A stretch of 64,000 nucleotides of DNA, taken from positions 1 to 64,000 of the forward strand of contig CAJQUW010005759.1 of NCBI GenBank assembly GCA_907163375.1, given 5' to 3'. This DNA comes from Prostheceraeus crozeri (Eukaryota > Platyhelminthes > Polycladida > Euryleptidae). Below the pieces are notes generated by a model, which worked only from the letters and a program-made list of their open reading frames with translations, had not been told where the DNA came from and searched no databases. Both the position numbers and the translations under genes were made by a program. The stretch's first letter is position 1. The number at the start of each line of letters is the position of its first letter. Shown one piece after another: positions 33,716 to 44,613 of the stretch.

Positions 33716-34772
33716 ATGCATGACTCCAACTTATCAGACACCAACAAAAGACATTTATGAAGATCAATATTTATCATCTTGCACAAGTTAGTCTTGCTTG
33801 ACAAACATCTAAAAAAAACTAGAAACATGCTCTTAATCACAAGTTTGCTTTAAAATAAGAGCAAATTGCATTTTTCAAACTTAGAAAATAATTGCATTAT
33901 TTCATTCTAAGACTATCAGATATACAGCGCAATGGAAAGAGTGCGCTGAAGTTATCTGTAGAGAGAAGACCACAAATTTTCGTAAAACTCAGTTTAACTC
34001 AGTACTGTCAAATTCTATAAGCAGTGTGGAGCAAGTAAGCGAAATTCATTTAGAAAATAGATTTAAAGAGTTAGAAAATAGATGTTAGAAATACACAGAA
34101 TGACGCTCATGAAGTGAACTTATACAAATTAAGAGAAAATTCACAATATAAGACAAGAGATAAGGGAAATCAAATAATGATTATTAACTATTCCAAATTG
34201 TAGGCCTTCTTTGTTTGATTGAGAAAGCAATTTCAGTGTCAAATAGTAAAAACTTGTTGATCTGGTAGAAATAGGTCAAAGATGACATGGTTGCTATCTT
34301 CTTATATGAATTACAGGTTAATGAATTGAAAGAACATTTTGACATATCATGCCCCGCTTCAGATGCAAAACTGCCTAAACTCTCTTGGATTCCAAAGCCG
34401 TATAAAGAACCTTTTAAGTGTAGCTTCATCGCAGGAGCCCGTGATTGTACCACGAAGGGTCTTTCTGTTATTCTCATTAAAGCCCTGTCGGTCATTGGAT
34501 CTAATTTTGCAACTTATTGTGACAGCATCCGCAAAAACACTGAGCTTGATTTATTCTGCAGTGTTGAATCTTCCACCCAATTTCTCAGCAAGCTTAATAC
34601 GCATGATGTCAATAGAGCTTTTCTTTACAAGCTTTTGATTTTTCAACTCTGTAGACGACTCTCAACCGCACGCTATCTCACCTTTGTTTAGTCTATTTGA
34701 TATTGTTTTCAATTCCACTTCAAGAAAATATCTATGTGTTGGTTGGAATCATATCATTTTTTCCTAAGAAAG

Positions 34773-35845
34773 TTCCTTTCGGCGCCGTTGGCGACTAAAG
34801 TCGACAAGTTTCTAAACACTCAATTCTATTGTTCTATTATGCTTTTGTCTGGTATTGTGGCCGTGTGACGAATTCCAATCATGCTGCCGGTGTTTTCGGC
34901 ACATTTATTGCGGTTTGCACTTTTACCCTGTTGCCAATCAATGCACTGCCTGATCGATTCGCGAGCGCTGTGCCGCTCTGAGCTTCGCTCACGTTTCGTG
35001 AGAGTCAAAGGCAGTAAGAGGCAGTGCTTTTCAACCGTTGACTGGAAATGGCAAACTCATCGCGAGCCAGAAGATTCACGAGAAGCTTTACCGCTGAAGA
35101 AATTGCCAATATAATACAAGATTCTGATAGTGTCAGATACACACTTTGACATTCATTCTGAGTCTGATGTTGTGACTCAGACAACTGCAAGATTCTCTGG
35201 CCAGCCTGTTTCCAATAGGCCTACTTCGCACTGTTCAACGGATACAAGATGGGAATCTTGTAGTAACAATTATGTATCTCACTGGCTGTATGTAGTGACA
35301 GAAAACTGCCTGGATGGAAGCGCAAACAAACACATTTCAAATGCAAGCAATGCGACCTTCCAATGTGTTCCTCACCGTGCCACGAACTGTTTCACACACA
35401 TCGGGATTTCAAGGCCGCAGCTGCAAAGTATGTGTATCACATGTAGTAAGCCAACTTTTGGTTGTGTCGCCATTGTTTCGCCATTTTGGCATCAATATAA
35501 TTACGTTTTTCTCTAATTGCGAATGGCTTCTATTTTATTTTCGGAAAGTATGAAATAAAGAAATCGGACACTCGTAAAATTTTGTACTGTGTTGATGAAT
35601 AAAATTTACACTTTTCATAATTACATAATTGTTTCATTACAATTACAGAGGAAAATACAATTTAAGTTAATGGAAGTGATATAAAAGTAACGTAGGATCA
35701 AAAAATAGAAAGTAAACGATAAAAATACACGTTTAAGTAAAAAAATCAAAAAAATGACTTTTTTTCGATCGAAAATTCGAAAAATGACATTCAGGGAGCA
35801 ATCATTAGGAGCAACAGCTTGTGGGAATACTTGGCGCCGAAAGGG
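34773..35845 (+). mobile_element. Internally deleted piggyBac element, about 1.07 kb
   Basis: Seen: the right end finishes GGCGCCGAAAGGG directly before TTAA (35846-35849). The left end begins near 34775 with CCTTTCGGCGCC, its inverted match. The left TTAA is eroded (GTT remains). It encodes only the head and tail of a piggyBac transposase. Known: piggyBac inserts at TTAA and has short CCC-type TIRs. It lies exactly in the gap of a PLE reverse transcriptase, so it inserted after that retroelement. The ~1-kb size compared with about 2.3 kb or more for autonomous elements reflects loss of the catalytic middle. Confidence 0.75.
35048..35443 (+). pseudogene. piggyBac transposase head-to-tail deletion derivative
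   Basis: The frame starting ATG at 35048 reads MANSSRARRFTRSFTAEEIA followed by NIIQDSDS, the usual acidic N-terminus of piggyBac transposases. One frame change lies near 35121, after which SDTHFDIHSESDV continues in another frame. Near 35328-35442 a third frame gives KCKQCDLPMCSSPCHELFHT, the C-terminal cysteine-rich zinc domain, and then stops. The central DDE domain is missing altogether. Two frame changes separate the parts. The zinc domain, when intact, helps recognise the transposon ends. Confidence 0.7.
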
Positions 35846-36338
35846 TTAATAGCTGCACCTGTTTTGACATTGCTAATTTTAAAGAAGCTATTCAATAAAT
35901 TGTGTCAGAAGTACACGTCAGTTTTAAGTACCTCTCGCCATATAGATGACATTTGCGTTGCAAACTATCGTAATTTTAAAAACTTTCTTCCCAAAATATA
36001 TGCTAATGACCCCAAGACCGAAGGAAGGAAGTGGTGATAATGACAAGTCCAGGGAGTATTTAGATGAAAATCAATATTGTTTTAGATTGTGTGATTTTCG
36101 TCAGCATATCACAAAGTGGACTACTTTCCTTTTCCTGTGGTGTTTTTTTAACTTTTCCAGATAGCCTCATCCCCCGAAAGGTGGATTCATGTATTCGCGA
36201 GCCAAATTAATTAGAATTATGCGTATTTGGTCGCATTTTCATTATGTTGCTGAAAGGAGCAAAAGATACATGTAGTTGATATTCTTGTCAAGAGAGGTTA
36301 TTTTGTTAAAGATTTACGTCGTCGTGCCTCACATGTCC

Positions 36339-36718
36339 CACTGTAAACCGTAGACCGACAATTATCCTACAAAATTACTGATAAAATCAACCGACAGTTG
36401 TCACCTCCAATATCCAGCGATATCCGACGAATTTGTAGGTTCTCCACCGACATCGAAACAGATGCTTTGTAAGCATGCAAAACCTGTTGAATATTGATTG
36501 ACTTTTTCGATTAGTGATTCCTTGACTTTTGGACAATCTGTATTATTGTGTGGCAAAACCATGATTTATTTTGAATAGATTTAAATTATTCATTTTGTCG
36601 CTTTTTGTCAGATATTGTAGGTGTTCAGTGGCAATCATCCTGCAAGAACTAACGATGACCGACAAAATAGATTTTGTAGAATTAATGTCTGTCAATTGTA
36701 AGTCAACGGTTTACAATG
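36339..36718. repeat. Inverted-terminal-repeat element, 380 bp
   Basis: The left end is CACTGTAAACCGTAGACCGA. The right end, reverse complemented, is CATTGTAAACCGTTGACTTA. Pairing continues weakly inward (ACAATT, CTACAAAAT). No clear target-site duplication was found and there is no coding capacity. The termini resemble the CACTGTAAATCGC end of the repeat at 39.8-40.2 kb, so the two may be related MITEs. Confidence 0.55.
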
Positions 36719-37319
36719 TGTGTACATATAAATGTCCTTCAAAAATCTAGAATTTTTTCATGTAAAGAATTTTTCGATCGTTGTATGTAATATGTGTATC
36801 TTCTACAGCGGCGATCCACCAACCAGGGAGTACAAGAAATTAAAGGACCCAAGATGCAAGGCTGGTTGGTTTTCCTCCTAACGAACCTACCGTAAAATGT
36901 GACTCACCGGTGTCGAGATTTATGTCTAACAATTGTAATTTTCGTTCGCCCATTCTTTTAAGATAGTTTTCTTTCAATTTGTATGTTATGCTACAAATAT
37001 GACTTTGCTTGGTCTGCCTGCGGGAGCGGTCATCAGTTCTCTTAAGGAGTACCTAAAATTCTATAATTATGTAAACGCATGAAGAAGGTCTGTAGTTGTT
37101 GCTGCGGTAAGCGTAACAGTCGCAGTGAAGAAAGGATTAAATGCTTCAATAGCCGAAATGGAAATTCAGATCTCAACCTTGTGAGCCCGAGGAATATGAA
37201 TCCGACGATTTGACTGCAATCGCACAACCAATGCACATTTGCAGCCAAAAAGTGAACGAAAAGAAATTTGATGTCTCTCAGCTTCGCTCATTCTTAAATA
37301 CTTCCAAAAAATGCTTTTT
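36719..37319. other. Stretch without supported genes
   Basis: A small open frame from 37079 (MKKVCSCCCGKRNSRSEERI) is cysteine- and lysine-rich but short and unrecognised. I do not call it a gene. Confidence 0.35.
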
Positions 37320-37520
37320 TTACGAGACCCGATGCAAATTCGTCCTCATTCGTACGTGTTTAGTATAAACAGCTTTAAGTCACATGGCATAAAATAAGTT
37401 ATGTTACATACTACTGTCAAATAACAATATTCCAGTAATACTAGTCGTGAATATTACTTTGTGAAAGTATGGTATTTAACTAGATTGGATTTATTGTGAA
37501 AGTAACTTATGGCATTCACA
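37320..37520 (-). repeat. Dispersed repeat, copy of the 39.8-kb family (inverted)
   Basis: The reverse complement matches 39785-39990: TTATTTGACAGTA, GCCATGTGACTTAAAGCTG and CACAATAAATC blocks appear in the same order. It is non-coding. A further fragment at about 37905-38065, rich in GCATACCA/CATACGAA words and ending GCGATTTACAATG, matches the right part of the 39.8-kb copy on the plus strand. Confidence 0.65.
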
Positions 37521-38354
37521 AGACTCATAATTAGCTCATTTCCATGAATAAGTAGATAAATATCATTTAAATAATACGGTAGCTATCGAGCAACCATGTT
37601 CACTTATATATCTCAAACATAAGTATTTTTGCGTTCATGAATTATAATGTGCTTTTATTTCGGATTGATAATATGCTTAGTTCCAAAATTACATAATGCA
37701 TAATTGTTGATGGTTAAATACTTACTGATTATTTATGAAATGCCTTAGACTTACATGCATTAAAATCATCGAATTCAGTATTGTAAGTTTGACTATTAAA
37801 TGTCATTATCTCAATACTTACAAAACAGTAGTAACATTAGTGTGATCTTTATTGACAAAAGGTCTTAAATCAACATACTTTGGACATTATTTATATTTTC
37901 TTTTAACAGTGTGCTAGTATGGCTTTAGTATGAAAAGCATACCACATTTGAAATAACATACGAAAAGCATAGAAATATATACCAAAGGAATACAGAAATA
38001 TACAAAAAAAAATTTTGGTATGCATCCTTCGTATGTGATTGGTATTGAGCGATTTACAATGTAGTGTCGCGGAAATGGAATGTTGTCCCTTCTGTAACGT
38101 GAAAACAGAATTTACATTTTTTATCTTCACATTTCGTTACACCTTCTCTTCTATTTCGTTCCTCTTTCTTATTTCTTCTTAATAGTGATAACAATGATTT
38201 TGGTTGTCTGTAAGCGGCTTAAATGGCATAACAGTTAAAAGGATTTAGCATTTGCAAATTGTTAAATGAGGGCCGTATCACTTTCATAAAACATCTTGGG
38301 ATGTTCAGGTTGTACGTGTGAACAAAACGAATTGACTTAACACTTTCAGTTATA

Positions 38355-38985
38355 TTATTTGATTCTGATTTCAAAAGTACTTGTAAGTGCTTTTACTATT
38401 GACCCCTCAATCAATTGTAATGGATAACCTAGTTTCTTCAAGTTTTTTTTAAGTTCCAAAGTTCGTAAATCAAGTATCTCTTTCTCTGAAACTATCCTCC
38501 TTACACGATTAGCCAAGTTGAATGGAATATTCCTCAAAATTTGCTTCGGATGGCACGACTTGTAAGGTACATATAAATTGCTGTCTGTAGGTTTATGATA
38601 AACATCAGTTTGGATTCTATTGTGTTTCTTCTATATTTTAACGTCGAGGAAATGAATACTTGTGGAGTTTTCTTCCATTGTAAATTTTGTGCTGCTGTGG
38701 AATCTGTTCAAAGACTGATATAAAAATTCAATGTCACCAAATTCTCGCGGCCAAATAATGAAACAATCGTCTACGTAACGTATCTATTTTTCCTTTAAAC
38801 GACTAATATCGAGCATCTGTTAATCTTTCCTTCATTTTCTCGTATCATGTAATTTTCAAATATCACAATACTAAGTTAGCATAAGCTGGGTCACATTTCG
38901 TCCACATGGCCGTTCCAGAAATTTGCTTGTATAGCCCATCATCAAATGTAAAGATATTATTGTTCAAAAACAAGCTGATTACATA
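38355..38985 (-). pseudogene. PLE reverse-transcriptase palm and thumb fragment
   Basis: Reading leftward: NNNIFTFDDGLYKQISGTAM followed by PAYANLVL (motif B, about 38970-38870), RYVDDCFIIWPREFG (motif C, about 38800-38750) and STSIHFLDVK (motif D region), then at 38537-38355 MRNIPFNLANRVRRIVSEKE and KKLGYPLQLIEGSIVKAL, the thumb/linker that precedes GIY-YIG in PLEs. About three breaks separate the blocks. The nuclease does not follow to the left, while a GIY-YIG domain lies to the right at 39.1-39.6 kb, out of order. So at least two PLE copies are mixed here. Confidence 0.75.
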
Positions 38986-39121
38986 TTGTTATATATTGTA
39001 TAATTCAGCTTATATACAAGTATATATAGGATATATAAATATTATATTTATTTACATTATTATTGATGATCTCTATTGCTTCTTTTATTTGACACCAAAT
39101 TAGTTAGAAATGAAATACAAA

Positions 39122-39577
39122 TTAGAGACAGTTCAGCGGGGGTTTGAATTTTCTTATGAAGTAGATTTCTTTACTTTCCCTATCCGCTTTCGTGGCGCTA
39201 GAATTCATTTGGTAAAATGGAGCAATATGAAATTTAACATCTATGTTTTGGCAACAATCTCGTATGTGTCTGCTCACGTTTAGGAAACATAGATTCGCGT
39301 CGTTGATCTGTTGACGATGAACTGTGGTGCGATGGCGCAAAATATCATTGGTTTGTCCGATGTAGAATTTTTCACATCCTTTGCATTTTAACATGTAAAT
39401 GAGATTACTTGAATGGCAATTGAAGTGATATCGCATGTTGAAGGTGATGTATGAGTTGTTTTCCATTCTGAGCTTTATTTCTGTGCCGGTTATGATATGG
39501 TCACAACATTTACATTTCGTAATATTGCACTTATGTATGCCAATATTGGATTGATCAACCGTTCTGAGAGATTGCAA
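39122..39577 (-). pseudogene. PLE GIY-YIG endonuclease domain, open
   Basis: A 151-codon frame contains the cysteine pattern CNITKCKCCDHI, then SNLIYMLKCKGCEKFYIGQT (GIY and YIG halves), HRTTVHRQQI and finally ESKEIYFIRKFKPPLN, with the catalytic Glu in the expected late position. This is a complete-looking GIY-YIG domain of a Penelope-like element, with the preceding CCHH-like zinc motif found in many PLEs. It is a lineage of its own in this window (FYIGQTNDI). No RT is fused in frame, so as a gene it is a fragment. The nuclease nicks target DNA to prime reverse transcription. Confidence 0.75.
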
Positions 39578-39784
39578 AAGAGAATTACTTTGTCTGAAAG
39601 ATTTGATTACTTTGATTGAAAGATTGAACGCAAAAATAGTTATGTTTGAGATATATAAGTCAACAAGATTTCACTAAAGATATCGTTTCTGTGAAATGAT
39701 GCTGATCAACTTGGTTCACAAAGTGGAGTTAACTAAAAATTCATGCTAGACAAGTAGCATCGACGACATATTCGTGGAGCATAA

Positions 39785-39879
39785 AATTCACAATAAATCT
39801 AATCTGGTTAAATATCACTCTATCAAACAAAAATATTCGCGATTGGTATTACTGAAAAAAGTTATTTGACAGTAATATG

Positions 39880-39918
<39 letters not shown>

Positions 39919-40228
39919 TTGCCATGTGACTTAAAGCTGCGCATACTAAACACACACCAGAGGCATACGAATAAGGATGAATTTTCAAAATTTTCTCGTA
40001 AATAAAACAAACCAACAATTCGTATTTCAGTGTAAAACAGCCAATCACAGATGGAATAGTTCGTATCGCTACATAATGTACCAATCACATACTAAAGTAA
40101 ATGAGATGTGGTATGAAATACATACCAGATCTCTGTAGACATACCAGAATCTCGTATCAGATGTTAGTTTCAAATTGTATGTGATTTTGGTATATGTTTG
40201 TATGTAATTTTTGTATCCAGCGATTTAC
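39785..40228 (+). repeat. Dispersed repeat with CATACGAA words, ending CGATTTACAGTG
   Basis: Left blocks (TTATTTGACAGTAATATGTA, GCCATGTGACTTAAAGCTG, AGAGGCATACGAA) recur at 37320-37520 (inverted) and 49085-49270 (direct). The right end GTATCCAGCGATTTACAGTG abuts degraded PLE reverse transcriptase. It appears to separate pieces of PLE sequence, so it is probably a mobile element. A TA microsatellite lies inside it. Confidence 0.6.
39882..39915. repeat. (AT)17 microsatellite
   Basis: A pure alternating AT run of about 34 bp lies inside the dispersed repeat. The sister copies at 37.4 and 49.1 kb lack it, so it expanded after dispersal. Confidence 0.95.
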
Positions 40229-40239
40229 AGTGTATATTT

Positions 40240-40806
40240 TTGCTTTATTGTTCTTGATTTCGAGGTCTACAAGACCTGACTGTTACGCAAAATAGCATCT
40301 TCAAACGCGAATTAGTTGTTCTCAAGAATAATAAGAAGTGCATCTGAAATAAATTGTCTATCGAGTCTACCAGGTATGTATGAATTCCTATTTACTAGTC
40401 AAAAGTTGATAGCCTCCATACCCAAGGAAGTGGATATCTTAGTATACAAGGATACGATATCAAATGTACCTAAAGTGACCTTAATGGGACTAGATCTTGT
40501 TTTACACAATCTTTCCAGAAAATGAAAAGTGTCTCTGCAATAACTTTGAGTCAGTTGTACTGACGGTTTTAATATTTCATCCACAAAGGAGCTAAGATGA
40601 GAGGTTGGCGAAAAGGAGCACGAGATGATAGGGCGAAATTTCATATTCGTGGGAACTGCAGTAGTAATAAATCCAAATTCATCCGGTGTCATATTGCTGA
40701 AGTATCGGGTATGTTTATGGATTTTTGGTAACCCATACATGAAAGACATCTGACACTGAAAATTAATTAAGTACAGTGTAGTTCTCTTTTTTGCAAGTCT
40801 ACACAA
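40240..40806 (-). pseudogene. PLE reverse-transcriptase fingers fragment
   Basis: Reading leftward from 40806: FMYGLPKIHKHTRYFSN, then FRPIISCSFSPTSHLSSFVD and EILKPSVQLTQSY, then GTFDIVSLYTKI (motif A) and, past a stop, PGRLDRQFISDALLIILENN. These are the fingers and first palm block of a Penelope-like RT (YGLPKIHK, RPIIS, FD-x-x-SLYT-x-I). It ends where the CACTGTAAATCGC repeat begins. Its palm/thumb relatives at 38.4-39.0 kb overlap it slightly in alignment (both contain the NN-x-F-x-F segment), which argues that they are separate copies. Confidence 0.75.
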
Positions 40807-40924
40807 TCCATTATACTGCTTAATAAAATTCTTGATTTTGTTGATTGTATATCGTATGTTGCATATCGTATATTGTTGTCAGCGTATAGTTATTAATAAT
40901 TTCATAAGTATTTTTATCACAAAT

Positions 40925-40978
40925 GTTGTCTATTCAGCGACGTTTCGGTCTACTTTACACGAACCATTTTCAAGCTTC
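40925..40978 (-). ncRNA. Hammerhead-like PLE terminal motif
   Basis: On the minus strand: CTTGAAAATGGTTCGTGTAA then GTAGACCGAAACGTCGCTG. GGT...ACC can pair as stem II, followed by the conserved GAAAC-GTC half. The first half (CUGAUGA in active ribozymes) is degenerate. It lies upstream of the PLE RT fragment on the same strand, where the 5' terminal repeat of that element would be. Confidence 0.45.
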
Positions 40979-41144
40979 CATTATGAAAAGTGAGCTACAA
41001 TAATATTGAAATTTCAAAATTATCTCAACTATTAAACAGTATAAAAAGCTCAAAGATATGTACACAGATAGTTTAAAGGGCTAGAATATGAAATAGTACA
41101 AGAGTATTGGGAGAGGGAAATAGAAATCAAGAAATGATATTCAG

Positions 41145-41240
41145 ATGCCTTGTCCATAGACTTCTAAATTTCTCTGGACAGATAGGTTGAAATTGGCTTC
41201 CTACATGATCAGGTCAGCAATCCTAAATTTGACTACCTTA
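41145..41240 (+). repeat. Short PLE-tail repeat, inverted relative to 44.2 kb
   Basis: CATAGACTTCTAAATTTCTCTGG and following bases match the minus strand at 44240-44150, where the same words end a GIY-YIG frame (HRLLNFSG). It is a solo piece of that PLE lineage's 3' end. Confidence 0.6.
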
Positions 41241-42379
41241 CAAATAGACTGTCATCAAGCGCTGTCAAATTGTAGAGAACGTATTGCCAACACAATGCGG
41301 GTGAAGAACAGTATGTATGTAGGCCTATATGTATTTATGTACATCGGGAGTTAGGTAGCATGGGACTGCATGTTTATGCGTTAATGTGCTAGACCTCCGC
41401 GTTTTTTGCTAATTTCGCGATTTTTTTCTAGCTACTCTCAGAAATGAGGCATCTCAGATGTCATGAACACATTTCTTGCACATACTGTTGAAATATTTCA
41501 TTGAAATTCGGTAATCTGATTCATGTCCGTGTGTACAGCGAGATTTTGCGAAGAAGTAAGCGGAAAAGTCACAAAGAGAAATGATATATTTTTATTATGA
41601 GCAACTTTTTTTTAAAGCAAGAAGCTATTCTCTTAGACAACTATTCAGCTTGATCTCATAGAATACCTTCCAGCAAAGAATGCATGGTTGAAGCACAGAT
41701 GCGTTTGAGGGAAAGACCCCATGATAAATTTTGTTCGAAAGTTTTGCAGCTTCAGGGACGTCGAACTTAATATTTCTGACAGTGCATTCACAACAGGAAT
41801 CACATTTTTTACATTTCAGAAGCGATAGGCAACACGCATCCCCTGGCATCATCTGAATTATTAGGATTCATGTTGAAATCAGTCTTTGCATGCAGGCATC
41901 CTGGATACATTTCATCTTCTGTGGTTGACTGCATGACATTTTATCATCGACATTTGTCAGACTATGTTAGGAAAACTTTAATAAAGAAATTGTCATCATT
42001 TTCTTGTCACTCTCTGTGTGGTGACGCATGGAGATACAAAAATTTGCTCCTGTCATTTGACCTATCCAGTCAAAACACTTTTCAGGATAATCCAACTGTA
42101 CTTTCTCGAGTACTTGTCATTGTTCTCATTCTCCATCACAGGTCGCATCGCTGCATATCTGTTCCAACCTCCTCAGAAGTGGCTGCTCAGGTTGGGAATG
42201 CTCATTGAGTCCATCATCATTGTTTTCATCGAAATATAAGAAGGAGCTCCGTTTTCTGTTCCACTTGATTTCAGGACATTTAAAGTGTGGGAATCGGCGG
42301 CTTCTCTTTTCCTTTCGAAATTGTCCCTTGTTCATGTTCAATGATATGAGTGGATCTAGCGTTAGTCTTCCGTCCGTAG
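41241..42379. other. Stretch with unrecognised open frames
   Basis: Minus-strand frames at 41625-41852 (cysteine-rich, KCKKCDSCCECTV) and 42126-42341 (basic start) and a plus-strand frame at 41870-42208 are open. None matches a domain I know, and they overlap each other on both strands. I do not call genes. Confidence 0.35.
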
Positions 42380-43537
42380 CAGGGATGCGGAGTCAGAGTC
42401 CCGGAGTCCTATCATTTTGGCCGGAGTTGGAGTCGGAGTCCTATCAAATGATAGGACTCCAGACTCCGACCTCGATCTACATCCGAAATATACATTAATC
42501 GAGCAAATAATTATTCGTGTGTAATAAAAATTCAATGAGTAAATAATTTCCATTCTCTGACTGTCACTGTCATGATGTCAACTCGTGACTCCATAAATCA
42601 AAAGTACAGTCAACCCAGCACAAAACCTCAGTCGAGGGATTGTCTCAGTATAACCATTCTATGAGTGAAATCTTAGAGAAAAAAGGATTGTCTTTTCTCT
42701 CAGTGATTCAGTAAATGACCGCAATAAGTTGCATTGTCAAGATCACATCTACACACTTAACGTCAAATAAAAGTTTACCTCATACGTGAATCGTGTGTAA
42801 TGGCAACTAGTTGGCAACTAGCCAACTAGTTAACTCCGAAGCGGCTGCTTAAAGCAAAAGTCTACGAATATTTTTTGGAGAAAGATGATGGATTTCCCTG
42901 CTTAATAAAGAATGAGAATGGAGAGAGTTGTCGAACAAATATTAGCAAGAAGGGAGGAGCCGGATCGTATGCCTCAAATTTAAAACGGCATTTGATGAGA
43001 TGTCACCGACAACAGTACGATGAGGTAGAGAAGGACGAGAACAGTCAGGTAATCGCAAAGAAGCCATCTGGTCAGCGAGAGATAGCGAGGTAAGTTGAAA
43101 CTATTTGATTTAAAAAAAGAAAAACAATTATAACTTAGGTGCTGGCACGCGCACTAGTACTTATCAAATCCTTTACTGTTCTGTACTGCTTATTCAAATT
43201 CAGCACTTGGGGTATTCTATTGTGTAGCCCATTTGGAAGAAATCAATTTTATTTTTCAGAACATGAAATACAGTTTAACGAAATAAAGTAAGCAATCCAA
43301 ACAGTGATGAGATCGCTAAGAAGAAAAGGAAACATCCCCATCAACGAAGCGATCGACTGGCCGGACGTTTTAAAATCAACGTGTCTGCTCCTCTCAACTA
43401 TGCCTACAACACAAGTATCAGTGGAGCGCCTGTTCTCAGGCGTGAAGCTTTTAATCAGTGACCTCCGCACTCGACTCAAGGCTGATATTGCTGATTCCAT
43501 CATGTTTCTAAGAACGAATGATGGAACTCTGTGGTGA
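42380..43537 (+). mobile_element. hAT element with GGACTCC subterminal repeats, internally deleted, right end not found
   Basis: Seen: the left end is CAGGGATGCGGAGTCAGAGT, followed by several TAGGACTCC/GGAGTCCTATCA words in both orientations. The same terminus and words bound the hAT at 59.6-60.4 kb. Inside are a BED zinc finger and a hAT dimerisation domain with no middle. The flanking octamer is GTCCGTAG. I found no copy of it or of the inverted terminus up to about 43.7 kb, so the right end is lost or farther than I could follow. The end coordinate is the end of the coding remnant. Confidence 0.75.
42855..43537 (+). pseudogene. BED-finger hAT transposase with deleted catalytic middle
   Basis: Seen: VYEYFLEKDDGFPCLI, then C-R-T-NISKKGGAGSYASNLKRH and L-x-x-CH, a C2H2-type BED zinc finger (42860-43010) that binds transposon ends. 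The frame runs to a good 5' splice site (GCGAGGTAAGTT near 43088). A pyrimidine-rich acceptor (ATTTTTCAG near 43260) precedes 43304-43537, where WPDVLKSTCLLLSTMPTTQV then SVERLFSG gives the C-terminal hAT dimerisation motif (ERLFS). Known: hAT transposases are about 600 residues with the DDE/alpha-helical insertion domain between these parts. That part is absent here. A spliced product, if made, would be a DNA-binding plus dimerisation protein without catalysis. Confidence 0.75.
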
Positions 43538-44189
43538 CTTGTATTGTATGTGAATCTGAGCTGCTATGAATACATGGTCTCTTCAGGTGCTTTTAATCAA
43601 ATTATGATATCTTCTTAGTCATCATATATTCGTGAAATTGTGCATGGTTAATAAGTATAGAAAACAAATAATGAATATCGCACTTAGCATTATCAGCAGC
43701 ATAGAAGTGCGTCATATCGGTTTTAATGCATGTTGCCCGAATAGTGCTCTCGTCAATCAAAACTTTCATTTATCATTCTATATTTTACAATGTCCTTTAG
43801 ATAATGCTTTTTAATTTTTTTAGTTTTTCTTCTCTGCATGCGATAATGATCTATGTCCACCGTGGTGGCATTTCAGTCAGGTTCGTAGATGTGAAGGTTA
43901 CACAAGACGGAATGTTTAGTTGGGATATACTACATGTACTTTCTACTAACTCGATGCAACTACAGATTCAAATTTCCTTTGTTATGCAGAGGAATGTATT
44001 GATACTACACTATCATTGCATTTCGGTTGACAACCAGCTGCGGCCTATTTGCTTGGTATCTTGCATTCGATTGAATCGCACAAGAGATTCATTTAAAATA
44101 GTCATCTATCACTTCGATTAGCTACAAAATTCGATCTTCTGTAGCACAATTGTTGATTGGCCTGAACATGTAGAAAATGATTTGAAATT
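43538..44189. other. Stretch without supported genes
   Basis: An open frame at 43804-44121 is hydrophobic at its start but matches nothing. The right flank of the hAT element may lie here. Confidence 0.35.
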
Positions 44190-44613
44190 TTGCTCACCTA
44201 TCTCCAGAGAAATTTAGAAGTCTATGCCCTGTCAATCCTTTATCGTGTTGATCCAATTTAGGTGCAATCTCTTTGATCAATATAGCCTCAGCTATCTACA
44301 ATTAATTCGTATTTTCATAGCGAGCTAAAATTTCGGTATTTATTATTAAATTTCTTGGGTTTTGTTGATGCATATTCATGTAATGAGATTTAATAGAACC
44401 ATTGTTTTCACGTTGTTTCATTCTCTCGTTCATTAAATTTGTTGTGCATCCTATATAATGAGCATTATTACAGATGCTCTCCTTGCACGTATATTGATAT
44501 ACAACATTGTGGTTTGAATGAAACGAGCCCATTTTCGTTTTTATTGCATTCCAACGTATATATTTTTTAAATAATAAAAACGAAAATAAGTGATTTGTTC
44601 GAGCTTTATTCAA
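44190..44613 (-). pseudogene. PLE GIY-YIG fragment, third lineage
   Basis: Reading leftward: NHLFSFLLFKKYI, NVVYQYTCKESICNNAHYIG (GIY and YIG halves with an inserted C-x-x-x-x-x-C loop), NERMKQRENNGSIKSHYMNM. After a stop, IAEAILIKEIAPKLDQHDKG carries the late catalytic Glu region, then HRLLNFSG. The order fits a Penelope-like GIY-YIG nuclease. It differs from the other GIY-YIG domains here in the HYIGCTTN motif. No RT is attached. It has one or two breaks. Confidence 0.65.

Larger units (their letters stand above)
34287..36037 (+). pseudogene. PLE-type reverse transcriptase, split by a piggyBac insertion
   Basis: Seen: 34287-34770 has LPKLSWIPKPYKEPFKCSFI and GLSVILIKALSVIGSNFATY, the fingers region (LP-x-LYW-x-PK-x-x-K-x-P-x-x-x-RFI in better copies), then LFDIVFNSTSRKYLCV. 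After the piggyBac element the palm reappears at 35850-36037 with TSRHIDDICVANYRNF (motif C, IDD). Known: this RT type, with an LYWLPKLHK-like motif, is common in marine invertebrate genomes and groups with Penelope-like elements by my reading. Motifs A and B are not convincingly present, and several breaks occur. The nuclease end was not found. The assignment to PLE and not to another RT clade is moderate. Confidence 0.55.

Noticed and set aside
39815-40088. Open frames with IYIYIY runs
   Set aside because: They are translations of the (AT)17 microsatellite inside a non-coding repeat.
41625-42341. A cysteine-rich minus-strand gene
   Set aside because: Cysteine spacing fits no zinc-finger class I know, frames overlap on both strands, and no splice sites or repeats support it.
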